Origin: CAZOVB01 sp964583095
Lineage (GTDB): Bacteria > Planctomycetota > Phycisphaerae > SM23-33
Direction of reading: 5' to 3'
Assembly (NCBI GenBank): GCA_964583095.1
Contig: CAZOVB010000004.1
Span: 79,246 to 143,245 of the forward strand
DNA: 64,000 nt
Under the pieces are notes generated by a model, which worked only from the letters and a program-made list of their open reading frames with translations, had not been told where the DNA came from and ran no database searches. This document shows, one piece after another, positions 41,948-51,237 of the stretch. Numbering within the stretch: the first letter of the stretch is position 1; each line of letters starts with the position of its first letter. A program made the position numbers and the translations under genes.

Positions 41948-43342
41948 ATGCGACTCTATCTGATCAATCCGTTCAACCCGATGGTGAGCTTGGCCAACAT
42001 CCGCCAAAGCCGTTGGAATCGGTATCGTGTCTGGAAGCCGCTGGGGCTGTTGGTGCTGGCCGGCCTGACCGGGCCGGAGTGGGAGATCACCATCCTGGAT
42101 GAGAATCTCGGTCTGGCCGATTACGAGGCTTTGCCGCGCCCGGACCTGGTTGGCATTACCGCCTTTACCTCACAGGCCAGCCGCGCCTATGAACTGGCCG
42201 AGTTCTTCCGGGGTATGAAGGTGCCCGTGGTGATGGGCGGCATTCACGCGACGATGTGCACCTCCGAAGCCCTGGAGCACGTGGATTCGGTAGTGACAGG
42301 CGAGGCGGAAGGCGTTTGGCCGCGCGTGCTGGAGGATGCCGGCCGGGGCAAGCTCGAACAGATCTACGAGGGCGGACAGGTCGACATGGCCGAGGTCCCC
42401 GTGGCCCGACACGACCTTCTCGATACCGGCTATGCGTTTGGATCCGTCCAGACAACGCGAGGCTGCCCGCTGGACTGTACTTTCTGCTCGGTTTCGTCCT
42501 TCAACGGGAAGCGATACCGCCATCGGCCTATTGAGAATGTCGTCCGGGAGATGCGGACCATCCGCGAAAAGCGGGTCCTTTTCGTGGACGACAATCTCAT
42601 CGGTACCAGCCAGGCCCACATCGCCCGTGCAAAGAAACTTTTTCAGGCGATCATCGACGCCGGGCTCAAGAAGAAATGGATCTGCCAGGTGACGATCAAC
42701 ATGGCCGACGATCCGGAACTGCTGGATCTGGCGGCCAAGGCAGGTTGTTGCGGAGTGTTCATCGGGTTCGAGTCTCCCACGCCCCAAGGACTGGCCGAGG
42801 TAGGCAAGAAGTTCAACCTGCTCAATCACCGGGACTTTGCCGCATCGATTCGCCGGTTCCACAAACGCAGGATGTTGGTCGTCGGCTCTTTCATCATGGG
42901 CTTGGATACCGACGGACCCGGGATCGGCATGCAGATTGCGCGGACGGCCGAAGAGTACGGGGTGGATGTTCTCAACGCACTGTTCCTGACGCCCTTGCCG
43001 GGCACGCGCCTCTGGGATTCGCTGGACGAGCAGGATCGCATTTCCGCCGGCAACTACCCCGAGGACTGGAAGTACTACACGCTGGGTTTCCCGACCGCTC
43101 GCTACAAGGGCCTCTCCCGTCTGGAGATCATCGAGGAGATGAAAGCCTGCGAGAACTATTTTTACTCTCGGGCTCGGATCGCCCGTCGAATGACACGCAG
43201 CCTGCTGCGAGGGCACAGGCCTCTGCTTTCCCTGGTGAGCAATCTCTCCTACCGCAAGAACGCCAGGCTGACCCATGCGATGTACGACAGGCTGGATGAG
43301 TATCCGCAGGTTCCGGCCCAAGCGTGTGTTGCCCCGGTTTGA
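41948..43342 (+). CDS. B12-binding radical SAM protein
   Basis: 464 residues. The N-terminal ~150 residues are a cobalamin-binding Rossmann-type domain (opening MRLYLINPFNP, GGIHATMC). The radical SAM cluster motif is CPLDCTFC (Cys173, Cys177, Cys180), preceded by TTRG and followed by SVSSFNGKRYRHRP. Later GFESPTPQGL and TPLPGTRLWDSL are typical of the BchE/Hpn-type class. Members methylate or rearrange lipids, cofactors or antibiotics; the substrate cannot be told from sequence. 84 bases after rhlE on the same strand. Confidence 0.88.
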   Translation: MRLYLINPFNPMVSLANIRQSRWNRYRVWKPLGLLVLAGLTGPEWEITILDENLGLADYEALPRPDLVGITAFTSQASRAYELAEFFRGMKVPVVMGGIHATMCTSEALEHVDSVVTGEAEGVWPRVLEDAGRGKLEQIYEGGQVDMAEVPVARHDLLDTGYAFGSVQTTRGCPLDCTFCSVSSFNGKRYRHRPIENVVREMRTIREKRVLFVDDNLIGTSQAHIARAKKLFQAIIDAGLKKKWICQVTINMADDPELLDLAAKAGCCGVFIGFESPTPQGLAEVGKKFNLLNHRDFAASIRRFHKRRMLVVGSFIMGLDTDGPGIGMQIARTAEEYGVDVLNALFLTPLPGTRLWDSLDEQDRISAGNYPEDWKYYTLGFPTARYKGLSRLEIIEEMKACENYFYSRARIARRMTRSLLRGHRPLLSLVSNLSYRKNARLTHAMYDRLDEYPQVPAQACVAPV

Positions 43343-43399
43343 CAGGCATCGCCGGGCGGTTGGGAGGATCCCGGTCCGTCGCTTTGGGCAGAAACGGCG

Positions 43400-45910
43400 T
43401 TACTGCGTTGGACGCAGGAGGATATCCGGCTGGTCGCCGCGGCCAAAGGTGCTTGCGCCAGGCCACTGACAGCCCCAGTTGCCGACAGAGATCCTGCGCA
43501 GCCGGAGCCTGCCGCCCAGGACTTTCAGCCGGGCCTGCGGTGATCGTTCTGCCGGCTTGAGCTGGATCGTCCCAAAGGCATAGCCGGTCGACCAGAACCA
43601 CTGAACGCTCGATTCGGGCATGGCAAAGGCCATTGCAGCTTTGCGGGCGTCGTAATCGAAGCCGGTCAATGCCAGAAGGGCCGCCCAACTGGCCATGGCC
43701 CGTGCGTAGTGGTGTCCGCACTCGTATTCGTCAAAGGGGTTTCTCCGCAGGCCGTCGTAGCGGTTTCGGATCGCGCGGATCAGTTCGAGCCCCTCTGCGG
43801 TCATTCCTTCCTGGATCATTCCCACGGCGGCGGTGTATTCGAAGCCGGTCATGGCCTCGGCGAAGTAGGGGAACGGCTGGGCGGGGCGGTCTCCTCGTGG
43901 GTAGCTGCACATGAGGGTCGCGGCCTCGTCGGCCAGGGCGTAGGTCCGCATGGGGTTGAAGTGCTCCTTGAGATCTCTGCGGAAGTTGCAGCGGTAGATC
44001 GACCGGAGCGTCTTGCGGACCTTCTTGCGATCGTGCAGGTAGCCCAGGTTGCAGACGTGGGCCATGTACTGTCCCACGAGTTGATCGATCAGGCACCCGG
44101 GGCCGATCTGGAACTGCGGCTTGAGGACATCTTCTGCGCCCATGCCGCTGGTCAGGCCCGGGCGGATGTCGTCCGGGGAGGCGGGTGGCTGGATGATCTG
44201 CTGGTAATACTGGCCGTTGAAGAGGTTCGCATCCATCCAGGCCGAGCCGGAGGCAAAGAGTTCCGCGCAGGTCTCGGCGAAGCTGTCCTGGCCCAGGTGC
44301 CGGGCCATCTCCTGTGCGGCTCTCAGGGCCCCGAGGTACCAGCCGGTCATCTGGGGGTTTGGCCCGAAGTATTCGACGTCCATGGTGTTGTGCTGGCAGC
44401 CTTCCATGACGCCGTCGCGATCGGCATCCCAGGATCCCTCCAGCCAGCAGAACTCCAGGGCCTTTCGCGCCCGGGGCCAGAGCTTCTCCAGCCAGGCGTC
44501 GTCGCCGCTGAGCTTCCAGTCGCGATAGAGCTTCATGAGGGTGCCCATCTGCCCGTCGGCTGCGGCGCAGTGCCAGTCGTCTGCTTCCAGGGGCAGGGCC
44601 TTGCGGAAGGCCTGGAAGCCCGTCTGGTCGGTGGCGTGGAGGAATTCGACCTCCCGCATCGAGCGGCTCAGGTCTCCGTAGAGAAAGGCCGTCGCCTGCT
44701 CGTAGTTCCACACGTGTGTGCAGGAGCCTTCGCAGCAGCCGGCCTGGTCGCAGCAGCCCTCCCAGCCGAAAAGGTTCCCGTCGGCCGTGCGGAAAACCGT
44801 CTGGCTGCGCAGGGTGGAGAGGTTGAACAGCGAGGCCTCGCGGACCTCGGCGGGCAGGTCGCTGTCACAGAAGGCCTGGACGAACTCGACGGTGTCGGCT
44901 TCGAGTCGTTTGCGGCGGCGCGCGAATTTCTCGGCCACTTCAAAGGCGTCGGCGAACCGGCAGGGGTAGTGGTTGGTGAGCCCTTTGGTGTCGCACTCGT
45001 CGCCCTTTTGCCAGGGCCTGCGGTTGGGGAACCGCCAGGTCAGCAGGAAGGTCAGGTTGCGGCTGGCTTTTGGAGGAACACGCAGTCGCGAGGCCAGCGA
45101 GGCGATGGGTTCTTGCCCTTGCGGGCGCGGTTCGAGTCGGCCGTCGTCGGAGAAATCATCCCAGAAGTCCAGCAGGCCCTGTCCCCATCGGCCCGAGAGC
45201 CAGTGCGTCCGGTGCGTGACCGACCGGGCCGAGAGCAGCGAGAGGCAGAGTTGGCCCCGCTGGATGGAGTTTTCGGGCAGGTCCGGCGCGTTCAGAACCA
45301 CCCCGGTTACTCCCTGGCCCCGGCGGAGGCTGTTGACTCTACGTGTGTTCTTGTCGCCCAGGAAGTTGCGAACAGAGCCGGCCACCGCTGCCTCGACGGG
45401 AGACGACGTCGGGTTCTCCAGCACGAAGCGAAGCATGGCCACAGGCCAGGAGGAGGCGTCGGCATCGGCGGGAACCATGGGGTTGATCGCCTCGATCCGC
45501 ACGCGCAGGGGGACGCCGGGGTCCGAGAGGTTCACCTGGGCCAGCGGGTAGGCGGCCTCGAAGCTGCATCCTGCAAAGCGGGGCAGCGACGCGTTTGCCA
45601 GCGTCGCCTTGTCGGGGCCTCCGCTCTGGGCGCGCTCGTGCTGGGATGGATGGATCGCCCCCTCCAGGCAGCGGGTGGTGGAGTGGCCGGCCTTGTCGCG
45701 CGTCCAGAGAGCAAAGAAGCTCTCGGTGGGGGCAAAGCCCTTGTCGGGGTGGTCGCGAAGTTCCCAGTCGATGAGTTGGCCTCTGCCGCCGAGGCTGATC
45801 GTTCCCGTGCCGATACCCCCGAGGGGCATGGCGATGCGGGTGAGCTGCTCGCCGGTGTATCGCTTGAGCACGGGCCAGGGAGCCTTGGCTTTGGGGGCTG
45901 ATTTTCCCAC
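43400..45910 (-). CDS. GH116-type glycosidase (GBA2-like)
   Basis: 836 residues from the GTG at 45910, with AAGGAAAGG upstream. The N-terminal half is a beta-sandwich domain with PLGGIGTGTISLGGRGQ and WELRDHPD. The (alpha/alpha)6 barrel begins near residue 340. GH116 active-site features appear: GCCEGSCTHVWNYEQA with the region of the nucleophile Glu, and HNTMDVEYFGPNPQ with the acid/base Asp. GH116 members include glucosylceramidase, beta-glucosidase and xylosidase. No signal peptide, so it acts in the cytoplasm on imported glycosides, consistent with the MFS transporter upstream. Specificity unknown. Confidence 0.82.
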   Translation of the reverse strand: MGKSAPKAKAPWPVLKRYTGEQLTRIAMPLGGIGTGTISLGGRGQLIDWELRDHPDKGFAPTESFFALWTRDKAGHSTTRCLEGAIHPSQHERAQSGGPDKATLANASLPRFAGCSFEAAYPLAQVNLSDPGVPLRVRIEAINPMVPADADASSWPVAMLRFVLENPTSSPVEAAVAGSVRNFLGDKNTRRVNSLRRGQGVTGVVLNAPDLPENSIQRGQLCLSLLSARSVTHRTHWLSGRWGQGLLDFWDDFSDDGRLEPRPQGQEPIASLASRLRVPPKASRNLTFLLTWRFPNRRPWQKGDECDTKGLTNHYPCRFADAFEVAEKFARRRKRLEADTVEFVQAFCDSDLPAEVREASLFNLSTLRSQTVFRTADGNLFGWEGCCDQAGCCEGSCTHVWNYEQATAFLYGDLSRSMREVEFLHATDQTGFQAFRKALPLEADDWHCAAADGQMGTLMKLYRDWKLSGDDAWLEKLWPRARKALEFCWLEGSWDADRDGVMEGCQHNTMDVEYFGPNPQMTGWYLGALRAAQEMARHLGQDSFAETCAELFASGSAWMDANLFNGQYYQQIIQPPASPDDIRPGLTSGMGAEDVLKPQFQIGPGCLIDQLVGQYMAHVCNLGYLHDRKKVRKTLRSIYRCNFRRDLKEHFNPMRTYALADEAATLMCSYPRGDRPAQPFPYFAEAMTGFEYTAAVGMIQEGMTAEGLELIRAIRNRYDGLRRNPFDEYECGHHYARAMASWAALLALTGFDYDARKAAMAFAMPESSVQWFWSTGYAFGTIQLKPAERSPQARLKVLGGRLRLRRISVGNWGCQWPGASTFGRGDQPDILLRPTQ

Positions 45911-46280
45911 GGGCCGATCCTTTCCTTATAAGGAACACGATTGCCCGCCAGCCTACCGCCACCGACCCCCAAAGGCCACGCAAAGTTTACGTGGCCGTTG
46001 CTCCTGCTCCTTCGGCAGGCGCGTGGGAAACGCTCGAAGGACGTTGTCCTTCTCGCAGTGTCCCACCCTACAGATGGCCGTAAGCGGATTCGAAAGCAGG
46101 ATGGGAACCTGCAAAGCGGCTCCCAAGCGCCGGCCGGTGTGTCCTTTCGATTCGCATCCGTCTAAAGATGTATTCGGGCACGAACGAGGCCCCGCCTTGG
46201 GGACAAGGCGGGGGCACCGGCGAGGGGCGTTGACCCTGAGACGTAACCCCCAGGTCGGGGCCGTCATCAGGAGACGCTTG
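45911..46280 (-). other. Structured 370-base intergenic region between MFS and GH116 genes
   Basis: Holds no gene but dense pairing. Among the stems are GGCCACG/CGTGGCC (from 45977), an outer GTGGGA/TCCCAC stem around GAAGGAC-GTT-GTCCTTC (about 46022-46066), GCAGG-N7-CCTGC (about 46098-46114), and a CCCCGCCTT/AAGGCGGGG hairpin (about 46190-46213), probably the end of the MFS transcript. No riboswitch consensus matched. Confidence 0.4.
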
Positions 46281-47465
46281 TCAGGTTTCGAGGCTGTAGA
46301 GTTCCTGCTGGGCGGGGCTGACGCGTCGAAGGAGTACGATGCTGCCGGCCAGGCCGATGGCGACGACCGCGCAGGCGACGGCAATGGCGGGCATGTAGCT
46401 GGCGGTAACGTCAAAGAGCCAGCCGCCGATAACGGGGCCCACGATTCCCGCAACTCCGTAGGCCAGGAACACCAGCGGGTACACTGCCGCCACACGGGCC
46501 AGTCCGTATCGCGAGGCCACCTGGGACGCGTAGACCACGAAGCAGGCTCCGAAGCCGAAGCCCACCAGGAAGGAAATGCCGATGAACAAGGCCGGGGTCT
46601 TCACCAAACCCAGGGCCGCCAGCGGCAAACCCAGCGAGAGCAGCTTGATCGGGATCACACGCTGGTCGCTCCGGTCGCAGATCCATCCCCAGAGGATTCG
46701 TCCGGCGGCATTGCCGGCCGCGAAGGCGCTGATCGACGCCGTGGCCGGTACCGAGGCGATCCCCACCGACAGGGCGATCTCTTTCAGGTTGCCGATCACC
46801 AGCATCCCGGCAAAGGTCCCGGCGAACATGCCCAGGACAAGCAGGGAGAAGAATGGATCCCGCAGGAGGCGTCGGCCCCGGAGTTCTTCCGCTTCGGGCC
46901 GGGAAGTGGTTTCTGCAGGGAAGGTCAGCACGGCCGCGGCAGCCAGGATCGCTGCCCCGTAAGAGACCCCGGCCCAGCGAAGGACCAACAGCACGTTCAT
47001 GCCCCCCGAGAGCAGATACTCCGCCAGGGACGAAAGCAGCACCGCTCCGCCGCCGAAGCCGGCCATGCATACTCCGGTCACCAGGCCCCGGCGGTTGGGA
47101 AACCACCTCATCCCCACTGCCAGCGGACAGGCGTAGCCAAACCCGGTGCCGATGCCGGCCAGGATCGAATACCCCAGGAACAGGATGGCGAAGCTGCCTC
47201 CCGAGAGGGAGGCGACCAGGTATCCGGCCCCGAAGAACAGGCCTCCGATGCCGGCCAGCATTCGCGGGCCCAGGCGGTCGATGATTCGTCCGGCCCGGAC
47301 CATTGAGATGGTGAACGTCGCGAAGAGTCCGCCGAAGATCACCTGGGTCTGGGCCGTGCTCAGGCCCAGGGTGTCCTTCATCGCCGGTACCAGTGCACTG
47401 AAGGCATAGACGCCTCCGAGGCATATCTGGATTACGACCGAAGCTGTCAGGATCAAGTATTTCAT
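46281..47465 (-). CDS. MFS transporter of the oxalate/formate antiporter (OFA) type
   Basis: About 394 residues from the ATG at 47465 (AAGGA six bases upstream; an ATG two codons earlier is possible). Twelve transmembrane helices in two bundles. MFS motif A between helices 2 and 3 reads RAGRIIDRLGPRMLAGIGG, and a similar one appears before helix 9 (GWICDRSDQR). The opening QICLGGVYAFSALVP is typical of OFA family monocarboxylate or dicarboxylate transporters. The OFA substrate residues were not verified, so the cargo is unknown; neighbours suggest organic acid or sugar metabolism. Downstream of the DUF4914 gene by 49 bases, probably the same operon. Confidence 0.82.
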   Translation of the reverse strand: MKYLILTASVVIQICLGGVYAFSALVPAMKDTLGLSTAQTQVIFGGLFATFTISMVRAGRIIDRLGPRMLAGIGGLFFGAGYLVASLSGGSFAILFLGYSILAGIGTGFGYACPLAVGMRWFPNRRGLVTGVCMAGFGGGAVLLSSLAEYLLSGGMNVLLVLRWAGVSYGAAILAAAAVLTFPAETTSRPEAEELRGRRLLRDPFFSLLVLGMFAGTFAGMLVIGNLKEIALSVGIASVPATASISAFAAGNAAGRILWGWICDRSDQRVIPIKLLSLGLPLAALGLVKTPALFIGISFLVGFGFGACFVVYASQVASRYGLARVAAVYPLVFLAYGVAGIVGPVIGGWLFDVTASYMPAIAVACAVVAIGLAGSIVLLRRVSPAQQELYSLET

Positions 47466-47520
47466 GGCCATTCCTTCTGGATCCGTCCGGGGGGCTTGGG
47501 ATTGTCTTTACAGGTAGAAA

Positions 47521-49431
47521 TCAGACGGCTGCCTCCATGAGGGTATCCGCCTGGTCCGGATCGGCCATCAGGGCTTCGTAGTCCCGGATCGCTCCACCGG
47601 CGAGGCAGCATTCGATGATCCGGCGTCCGAGGTCGTCCAGGTCCGGCTGGAGGAATTTTTCCAACTGGGCGTGGAAGAAGCCTGTGAGGATGCGGGCGCC
47701 TTCATCGTAGGCCTCTTCACCGACCTCCGGCTGGGTGTCGACTTCGAGGAACCAGCGATGGATCGAGGAACCCTCGATCCGCATGTTCTGCAGCGCGTAG
47801 CCCAGCAGCGGGCAGCGGGCGGGCTTGAGTTGGCCGGCCCTGAAGGGCGCCACCCCTCGCCGGGCCAGGTAATCCCGCATGAGCCACTGGGGCATGAAGC
47901 TCGTTTCCCAGGCCCCGATATGCTGATTGGGCGTCAGAACATAGCGCGTAGCCAGGGCCCTTCGGAACTGCTCCAGGAGCAAATTTGCCTGGGCGACCTT
48001 CTGGCCGATCGTGAAGGGCCAGTAGCTGCCCACGCCTTCGCTGGTCATCCCCCCGGTATCCACGATGCTGGGATTGGCGTGGCCCCGGGGGGCGACAAGC
48101 CTCCACAGCCAAGCCAGGGCCGGCGGGAGCACATGGAACATCCCCAAAATGCCGTAGGTCGGCTTTTCCTTCGTGCAGCAGGGGGTGCGTACGCCGAAGC
48201 TGCGGATATCCACCGGCACCGCCGCTTGGACCACGTGCGGGATGATATCCCTTGGCAGGACAACCCGGGGATTGGGGCAGGGTTGATCCGGCCCATCGTG
48301 GGTGTGCTGCCAGATCAATCCGGTTCCGCCGGGGACCACATCGATGTTCAGAAACAACAGGGACTGATCCGGATGCACCGTCAGATGTTCCAGGTCCGGA
48401 TCGGTGCCGTACTGCTTGATGTGATCCACGCGCACGAACCAGCCGCTCTCAGCGTCGGTCACACTGAGCCTCCCTTCAATCTGCTGAAACGACGGATGGC
48501 ACAGGGCCATGTCATCGCAGACCGGAAGCAGGTCGCATGTCCGCGGAATCTCCAGATGGCGATCCTCGCCGGTGACATTGTTGTGACCCATCAGCAGGCG
48601 TCCGTCGGGCAGACGGTGGGGCTGCTGGAGCATCTCGCTCTTGCCCCCGCCGCTGGCTCCCTCGTGCATAAAGGTCACCACGTTGTCATAGGGGGTCATC
48701 ACCCGAACGGTCGAGCAGTGGGCGGTGACCCATCCCTGCTGCTCGCCCAGCTCTATCAACGCACCGTAGACGCCTTTTTTCGCACTGGGGCCCGGGTAGA
48801 GATTGTAGGAGAAGATTCCGTGGACCTCTTCTCGCTGGTGCACCACCACCTGCTTGCCGTCGAAGTGTGAATGGCGGAACGGGGGCGCGACGTAGATGAT
48901 CGTGGCCGGCTCGAACGAGCGATCCAGACGGCTGACATCCACCACGCCCTGGAGCAGCCCCAGCCCGAAGGCGAAGAAGCCCGCGTTGGCCGGACAGATC
49001 GCCAAAGCGTCGGCGCCGATGGCGGACTGGCCCATCTCGAAGCAGAAGACGGCCAGATCCTGGCGGGCCAGCCATTCGAACGTCTCCTGTTTGAGGCTGG
49101 AGAAGTCGTAGCCGAACCGGTCGGAAAACCGAGGCTTGTCGGAGGGTTTGGAATCCGCCACCACCATGCACTCCGGATCCCTCCGGCGCATGTAGGGCTC
49201 GCGGTAGTTGGCTCCCACGCCGTTGACCAGGCGCACCACGTCGACTTCATCGACCCTCCTGCCGTCGGGCAGCTCGTAACGGACCGTCGTCGAGGCTCGC
49301 CGGTCCTGGGAGCAGGCGATCTGCTCCAGGTCCTCGATTCCATGGGCCAACTTCACCGAGGGGGCGTCCCGGAGGATCCCGGCCACTACGGGGGGTAACT
49401 TTGCGATGTTCAGAAACTCTTGAAGTTTCAT
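47521..49431 (-). CDS. DUF4914-family P-loop protein, PEPCK-like
   Basis: 636 residues. It carries a P-loop GASGGGKS (residues 258-265) followed by LLMGHNN and later LFLNIDVVPGG, which could supply the kinase-2 Asp. This arrangement resembles the PEP-carboxykinase fold, and the family is known in databases as DUF4914 in Bacteroidetes and planctomycetes; biochemical function is not established. The N-terminal domain (1-240) includes a conserved EMGQSAIGADALAICPAN stretch. It is the first gene of the minus-strand run with the MFS transporter, behind its own promoter and long leader. Shine-Dalgarno AGGAGG is ten bases before the ATG. Confidence 0.75.
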   Translation of the reverse strand: MKLQEFLNIAKLPPVVAGILRDAPSVKLAHGIEDLEQIACSQDRRASTTVRYELPDGRRVDEVDVVRLVNGVGANYREPYMRRRDPECMVVADSKPSDKPRFSDRFGYDFSSLKQETFEWLARQDLAVFCFEMGQSAIGADALAICPANAGFFAFGLGLLQGVVDVSRLDRSFEPATIIYVAPPFRHSHFDGKQVVVHQREEVHGIFSYNLYPGPSAKKGVYGALIELGEQQGWVTAHCSTVRVMTPYDNVVTFMHEGASGGGKSEMLQQPHRLPDGRLLMGHNNVTGEDRHLEIPRTCDLLPVCDDMALCHPSFQQIEGRLSVTDAESGWFVRVDHIKQYGTDPDLEHLTVHPDQSLLFLNIDVVPGGTGLIWQHTHDGPDQPCPNPRVVLPRDIIPHVVQAAVPVDIRSFGVRTPCCTKEKPTYGILGMFHVLPPALAWLWRLVAPRGHANPSIVDTGGMTSEGVGSYWPFTIGQKVAQANLLLEQFRRALATRYVLTPNQHIGAWETSFMPQWLMRDYLARRGVAPFRAGQLKPARCPLLGYALQNMRIEGSSIHRWFLEVDTQPEVGEEAYDEGARILTGFFHAQLEKFLQPDLDDLGRRIIECCLAGGAIRDYEALMADPDQADTLMEAAV

Positions 49432-49781
49432 GGGTCTTAACCCTCCTGCTGCTCAATCAGAGTGCTTTTCGACTGTTCCGGCGGTTACCCGGATACGAAG
49501 CTCGCGCCTTTCGCGAAATACGCGGTTCTTTAGGGATGGGCCGCACAGGGGGGGAGGTACTTCAGGGTCCAGGCTGGACGCTGTCACCCGGCGGCTTGGG
49601 GCTGCGGTGTTGGGTGCCCCGGTCGGCCTCCCGGGAAGGGCTGCCACCGACACACCGTCAGAAGGTTCAGACAGAACAGGCCGAGAAGCAGCCTCGAAAG
49701 CTTCTTGCTGCTTGCCCGGCCAATCTCTTCAGCAGGTCGCGATCGGGCGACCCCCTGTCAATCTGCCTGAGGATTCTATAT
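49432..49781 (-). promoter_or_regulatory. Long leader of the DUF4914 gene
   Basis: About 350 bases from the predicted start site to the ATG. It contains an AAGCAGC/GCTGCTT hairpin (about 49683-49712), GC-rich stems around CCCGGGAGG and GGGGCACCC, and ends with a Shine-Dalgarno. No riboswitch consensus matched (cobalamin, SAM, FMN, TPP and glycine were considered). A regulatory leader or a small RNA is possible. Confidence 0.4.
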
Positions 49782-49787
49782 CACCAA

Positions 49788-49816
49788 ACTATAGCCCGCA
49801 GCAGAGGTACTGTCAA
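49788..49816 (-). promoter_or_regulatory. Near-consensus sigma-70 promoter (minus strand)
   Basis: TTGACA at 49816-49811, a 17-base spacer and TATAGT at 49793-49788. This is the best promoter in the window, with consensus -35 and one mismatch in -10. Predicted initiation near 49781. Confidence 0.75.
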
Positions 49817-50137
49817 GTCGCCCAGAAGAGCCGTTTTTGTCCCGGGGCAAAAAGAGCCCCGTTTGCGACATCTCTTCATGGCAGGTCGTAAGTTCTGTCT
49901 GTTTTGTTGGTTGGAGCTGGGAGACAGTAGAACCCGCCTGCAGGCAGGTTCTCCTGCTCTGTGCGCGAGGAGGATTTCCTGCGGCAATGTCTTCCCCCAA
50001 ACCGACAGGGCCGGAGCAGAAATCCGGCATTTCCAAAGCCCCACCGGGCCGTTATCATACGCTTCGAGATAATTCCCGCCGCGACAGGCCTCGAGCCTTC
50101 GCATCCCAAACGTTTCCGCCAGGAAGGAACCAAGGAC
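49817..50137. other. Divergent region upstream of the MDR dehydrogenase
   Basis: About 320 bases. Notable are a CGGGGC/GCCCCG hairpin (about 49842-49860) and an exact palindrome GCCTGCAGGC (49939-49948) flanked by AACC/GGTT, which could be an operator. No gene. The promoter of the dehydrogenase should be here but could not be fixed. Confidence 0.35.
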
Positions 50138-51136
50138 ATGAAAGCTCAATCGCTTCTGGTAACCGGCGCCAATCAGATCGAACTGGCCCAGGTCGAAATC
50201 CCCAAACCCCAGGCCGGCGAGGTCCTCGTCGAGGCCGTCGTCACCGCCATCAGCCCCGGCACGGAGCTTCGCTGCATGGGCATGGCCCAGCCCGGCGGAG
50301 CCAAGGGTCCTTACATCCCCGGCTACGCCCACGCGGGGCGCGTGGTGGACAACGGGCCCGAGACCACCCTCAAGAGCGGCACGCTCGTGCACATCGGCGG
50401 TACGCAGCGGGTCGAGGGCGATGTCCAGACCCAGTGGGGCGGGCACGTGGAATACGCCGTTGTCAAGGAAGCCGACTGCTACTTGGTCCCCGAAGGGGTC
50501 GACGAGGTCTCCGCCGCTGTCAGCAAGCTCGGCGCGATCGCCTATCATGGATACCGACTGAGCAACCCGCGCCTGGATGAGAACGTGGCCGTGGTGGGTT
50601 TGGGACCCATCGGCATGTTCTCGGCGCTGCTTCATAGCACAAGCGGGGCCAGAACGGTCGGGTACGATCTGTACCCCGAACGCGTGGAACTGGCCAAGTC
50701 GCTGGGCATCGAAGCCAGGCTGGTCGAGGGCGAACTGGTTCCGACCGTCCAGGAAGACTACCCCGACGGAGCCGACGTGGTGGTGGATTCCACGGGCGCA
50801 GCCCCGGTCCTCAAGCAGACCATGCTTCTGGGCAAATCGCCCGAGTGGGGCGCGACGCTTCGCGACCTGCCCCGGTTCCTGGTCCAGGGCAGCTATCCCG
50901 GCGAGATGACATTTGACTACCAGGAAGCCTTCATGCGGGAATACACCATCCTGCTGCCTCGCGACCGCACGCCGTTCGACTCCCTGGCGGTTCTGGATTT
51001 GATCGCGCGGGGCAAATGCCCGGCCGGGAAGCTCGTAGGCAAGATCGCCTCGCCCGACCAGGCACCCGAGGTCTACAAGACCCTCAAGGAATCCCCGCGG
51101 GAGATGCTCACCGCCGGCTTCCGCTGGAAGGACTGA
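50138..51136 (+). CDS. Medium-chain (MDR) dehydrogenase
   Basis: 332 residues from the ATG at 50138 (AGGAAGGAACC upstream). GroES-like N-terminal domain with ISPGTELRCMGMAQ and PYIPGYAHAGRVV, then a Rossmann domain with the NAD(P) motif VVGLGPIGMFSALL and the acidic residue of strand 2 in VGYDLYPER. Zinc-site residues normally near the GHE motif are not obvious (GYAHAG instead), so it may be of the BchC-like or non-zinc MDR type. Probable oxidation of a sugar or alcohol. First gene of the plus strand before the convergent sulfatase. Confidence 0.8.
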   Translation: MKAQSLLVTGANQIELAQVEIPKPQAGEVLVEAVVTAISPGTELRCMGMAQPGGAKGPYIPGYAHAGRVVDNGPETTLKSGTLVHIGGTQRVEGDVQTQWGGHVEYAVVKEADCYLVPEGVDEVSAAVSKLGAIAYHGYRLSNPRLDENVAVVGLGPIGMFSALLHSTSGARTVGYDLYPERVELAKSLGIEARLVEGELVPTVQEDYPDGADVVVDSTGAAPVLKQTMLLGKSPEWGATLRDLPRFLVQGSYPGEMTFDYQEAFMREYTILLPRDRTPFDSLAVLDLIARGKCPAGKLVGKIASPDQAPEVYKTLKESPREMLTAGFRWKD

Positions 51137-51173
51137 GCCGGCAAGGAGCAAGCCGGTTGTGGATGCACAAGCA

Positions 51174-51214
51174 AAGGCCCCGTCTCGGCGCTTTCGGCGC
51201 GGAGGCGGGGCCTT
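51174..51214. terminator. Bidirectional terminator between convergent genes
   Basis: AAGGCCCCG (51174-51182) pairs with CGGGGCCTT (51206-51214), extended inward by partly paired TCTCGGCGC/GGCGCGGAGG. Lies between the dehydrogenase and sulfatase ends. Confidence 0.65.
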
Positions 51215-51237
51215 GATCATGCGCTCTTCCGGGCGAT

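Noticed and set aside
43709..45901. Plus-strand frame of 730 codons opposite the GH116 gene
   Set aside because: GH116 motifs are on the minus strand; this is compositional shadow.
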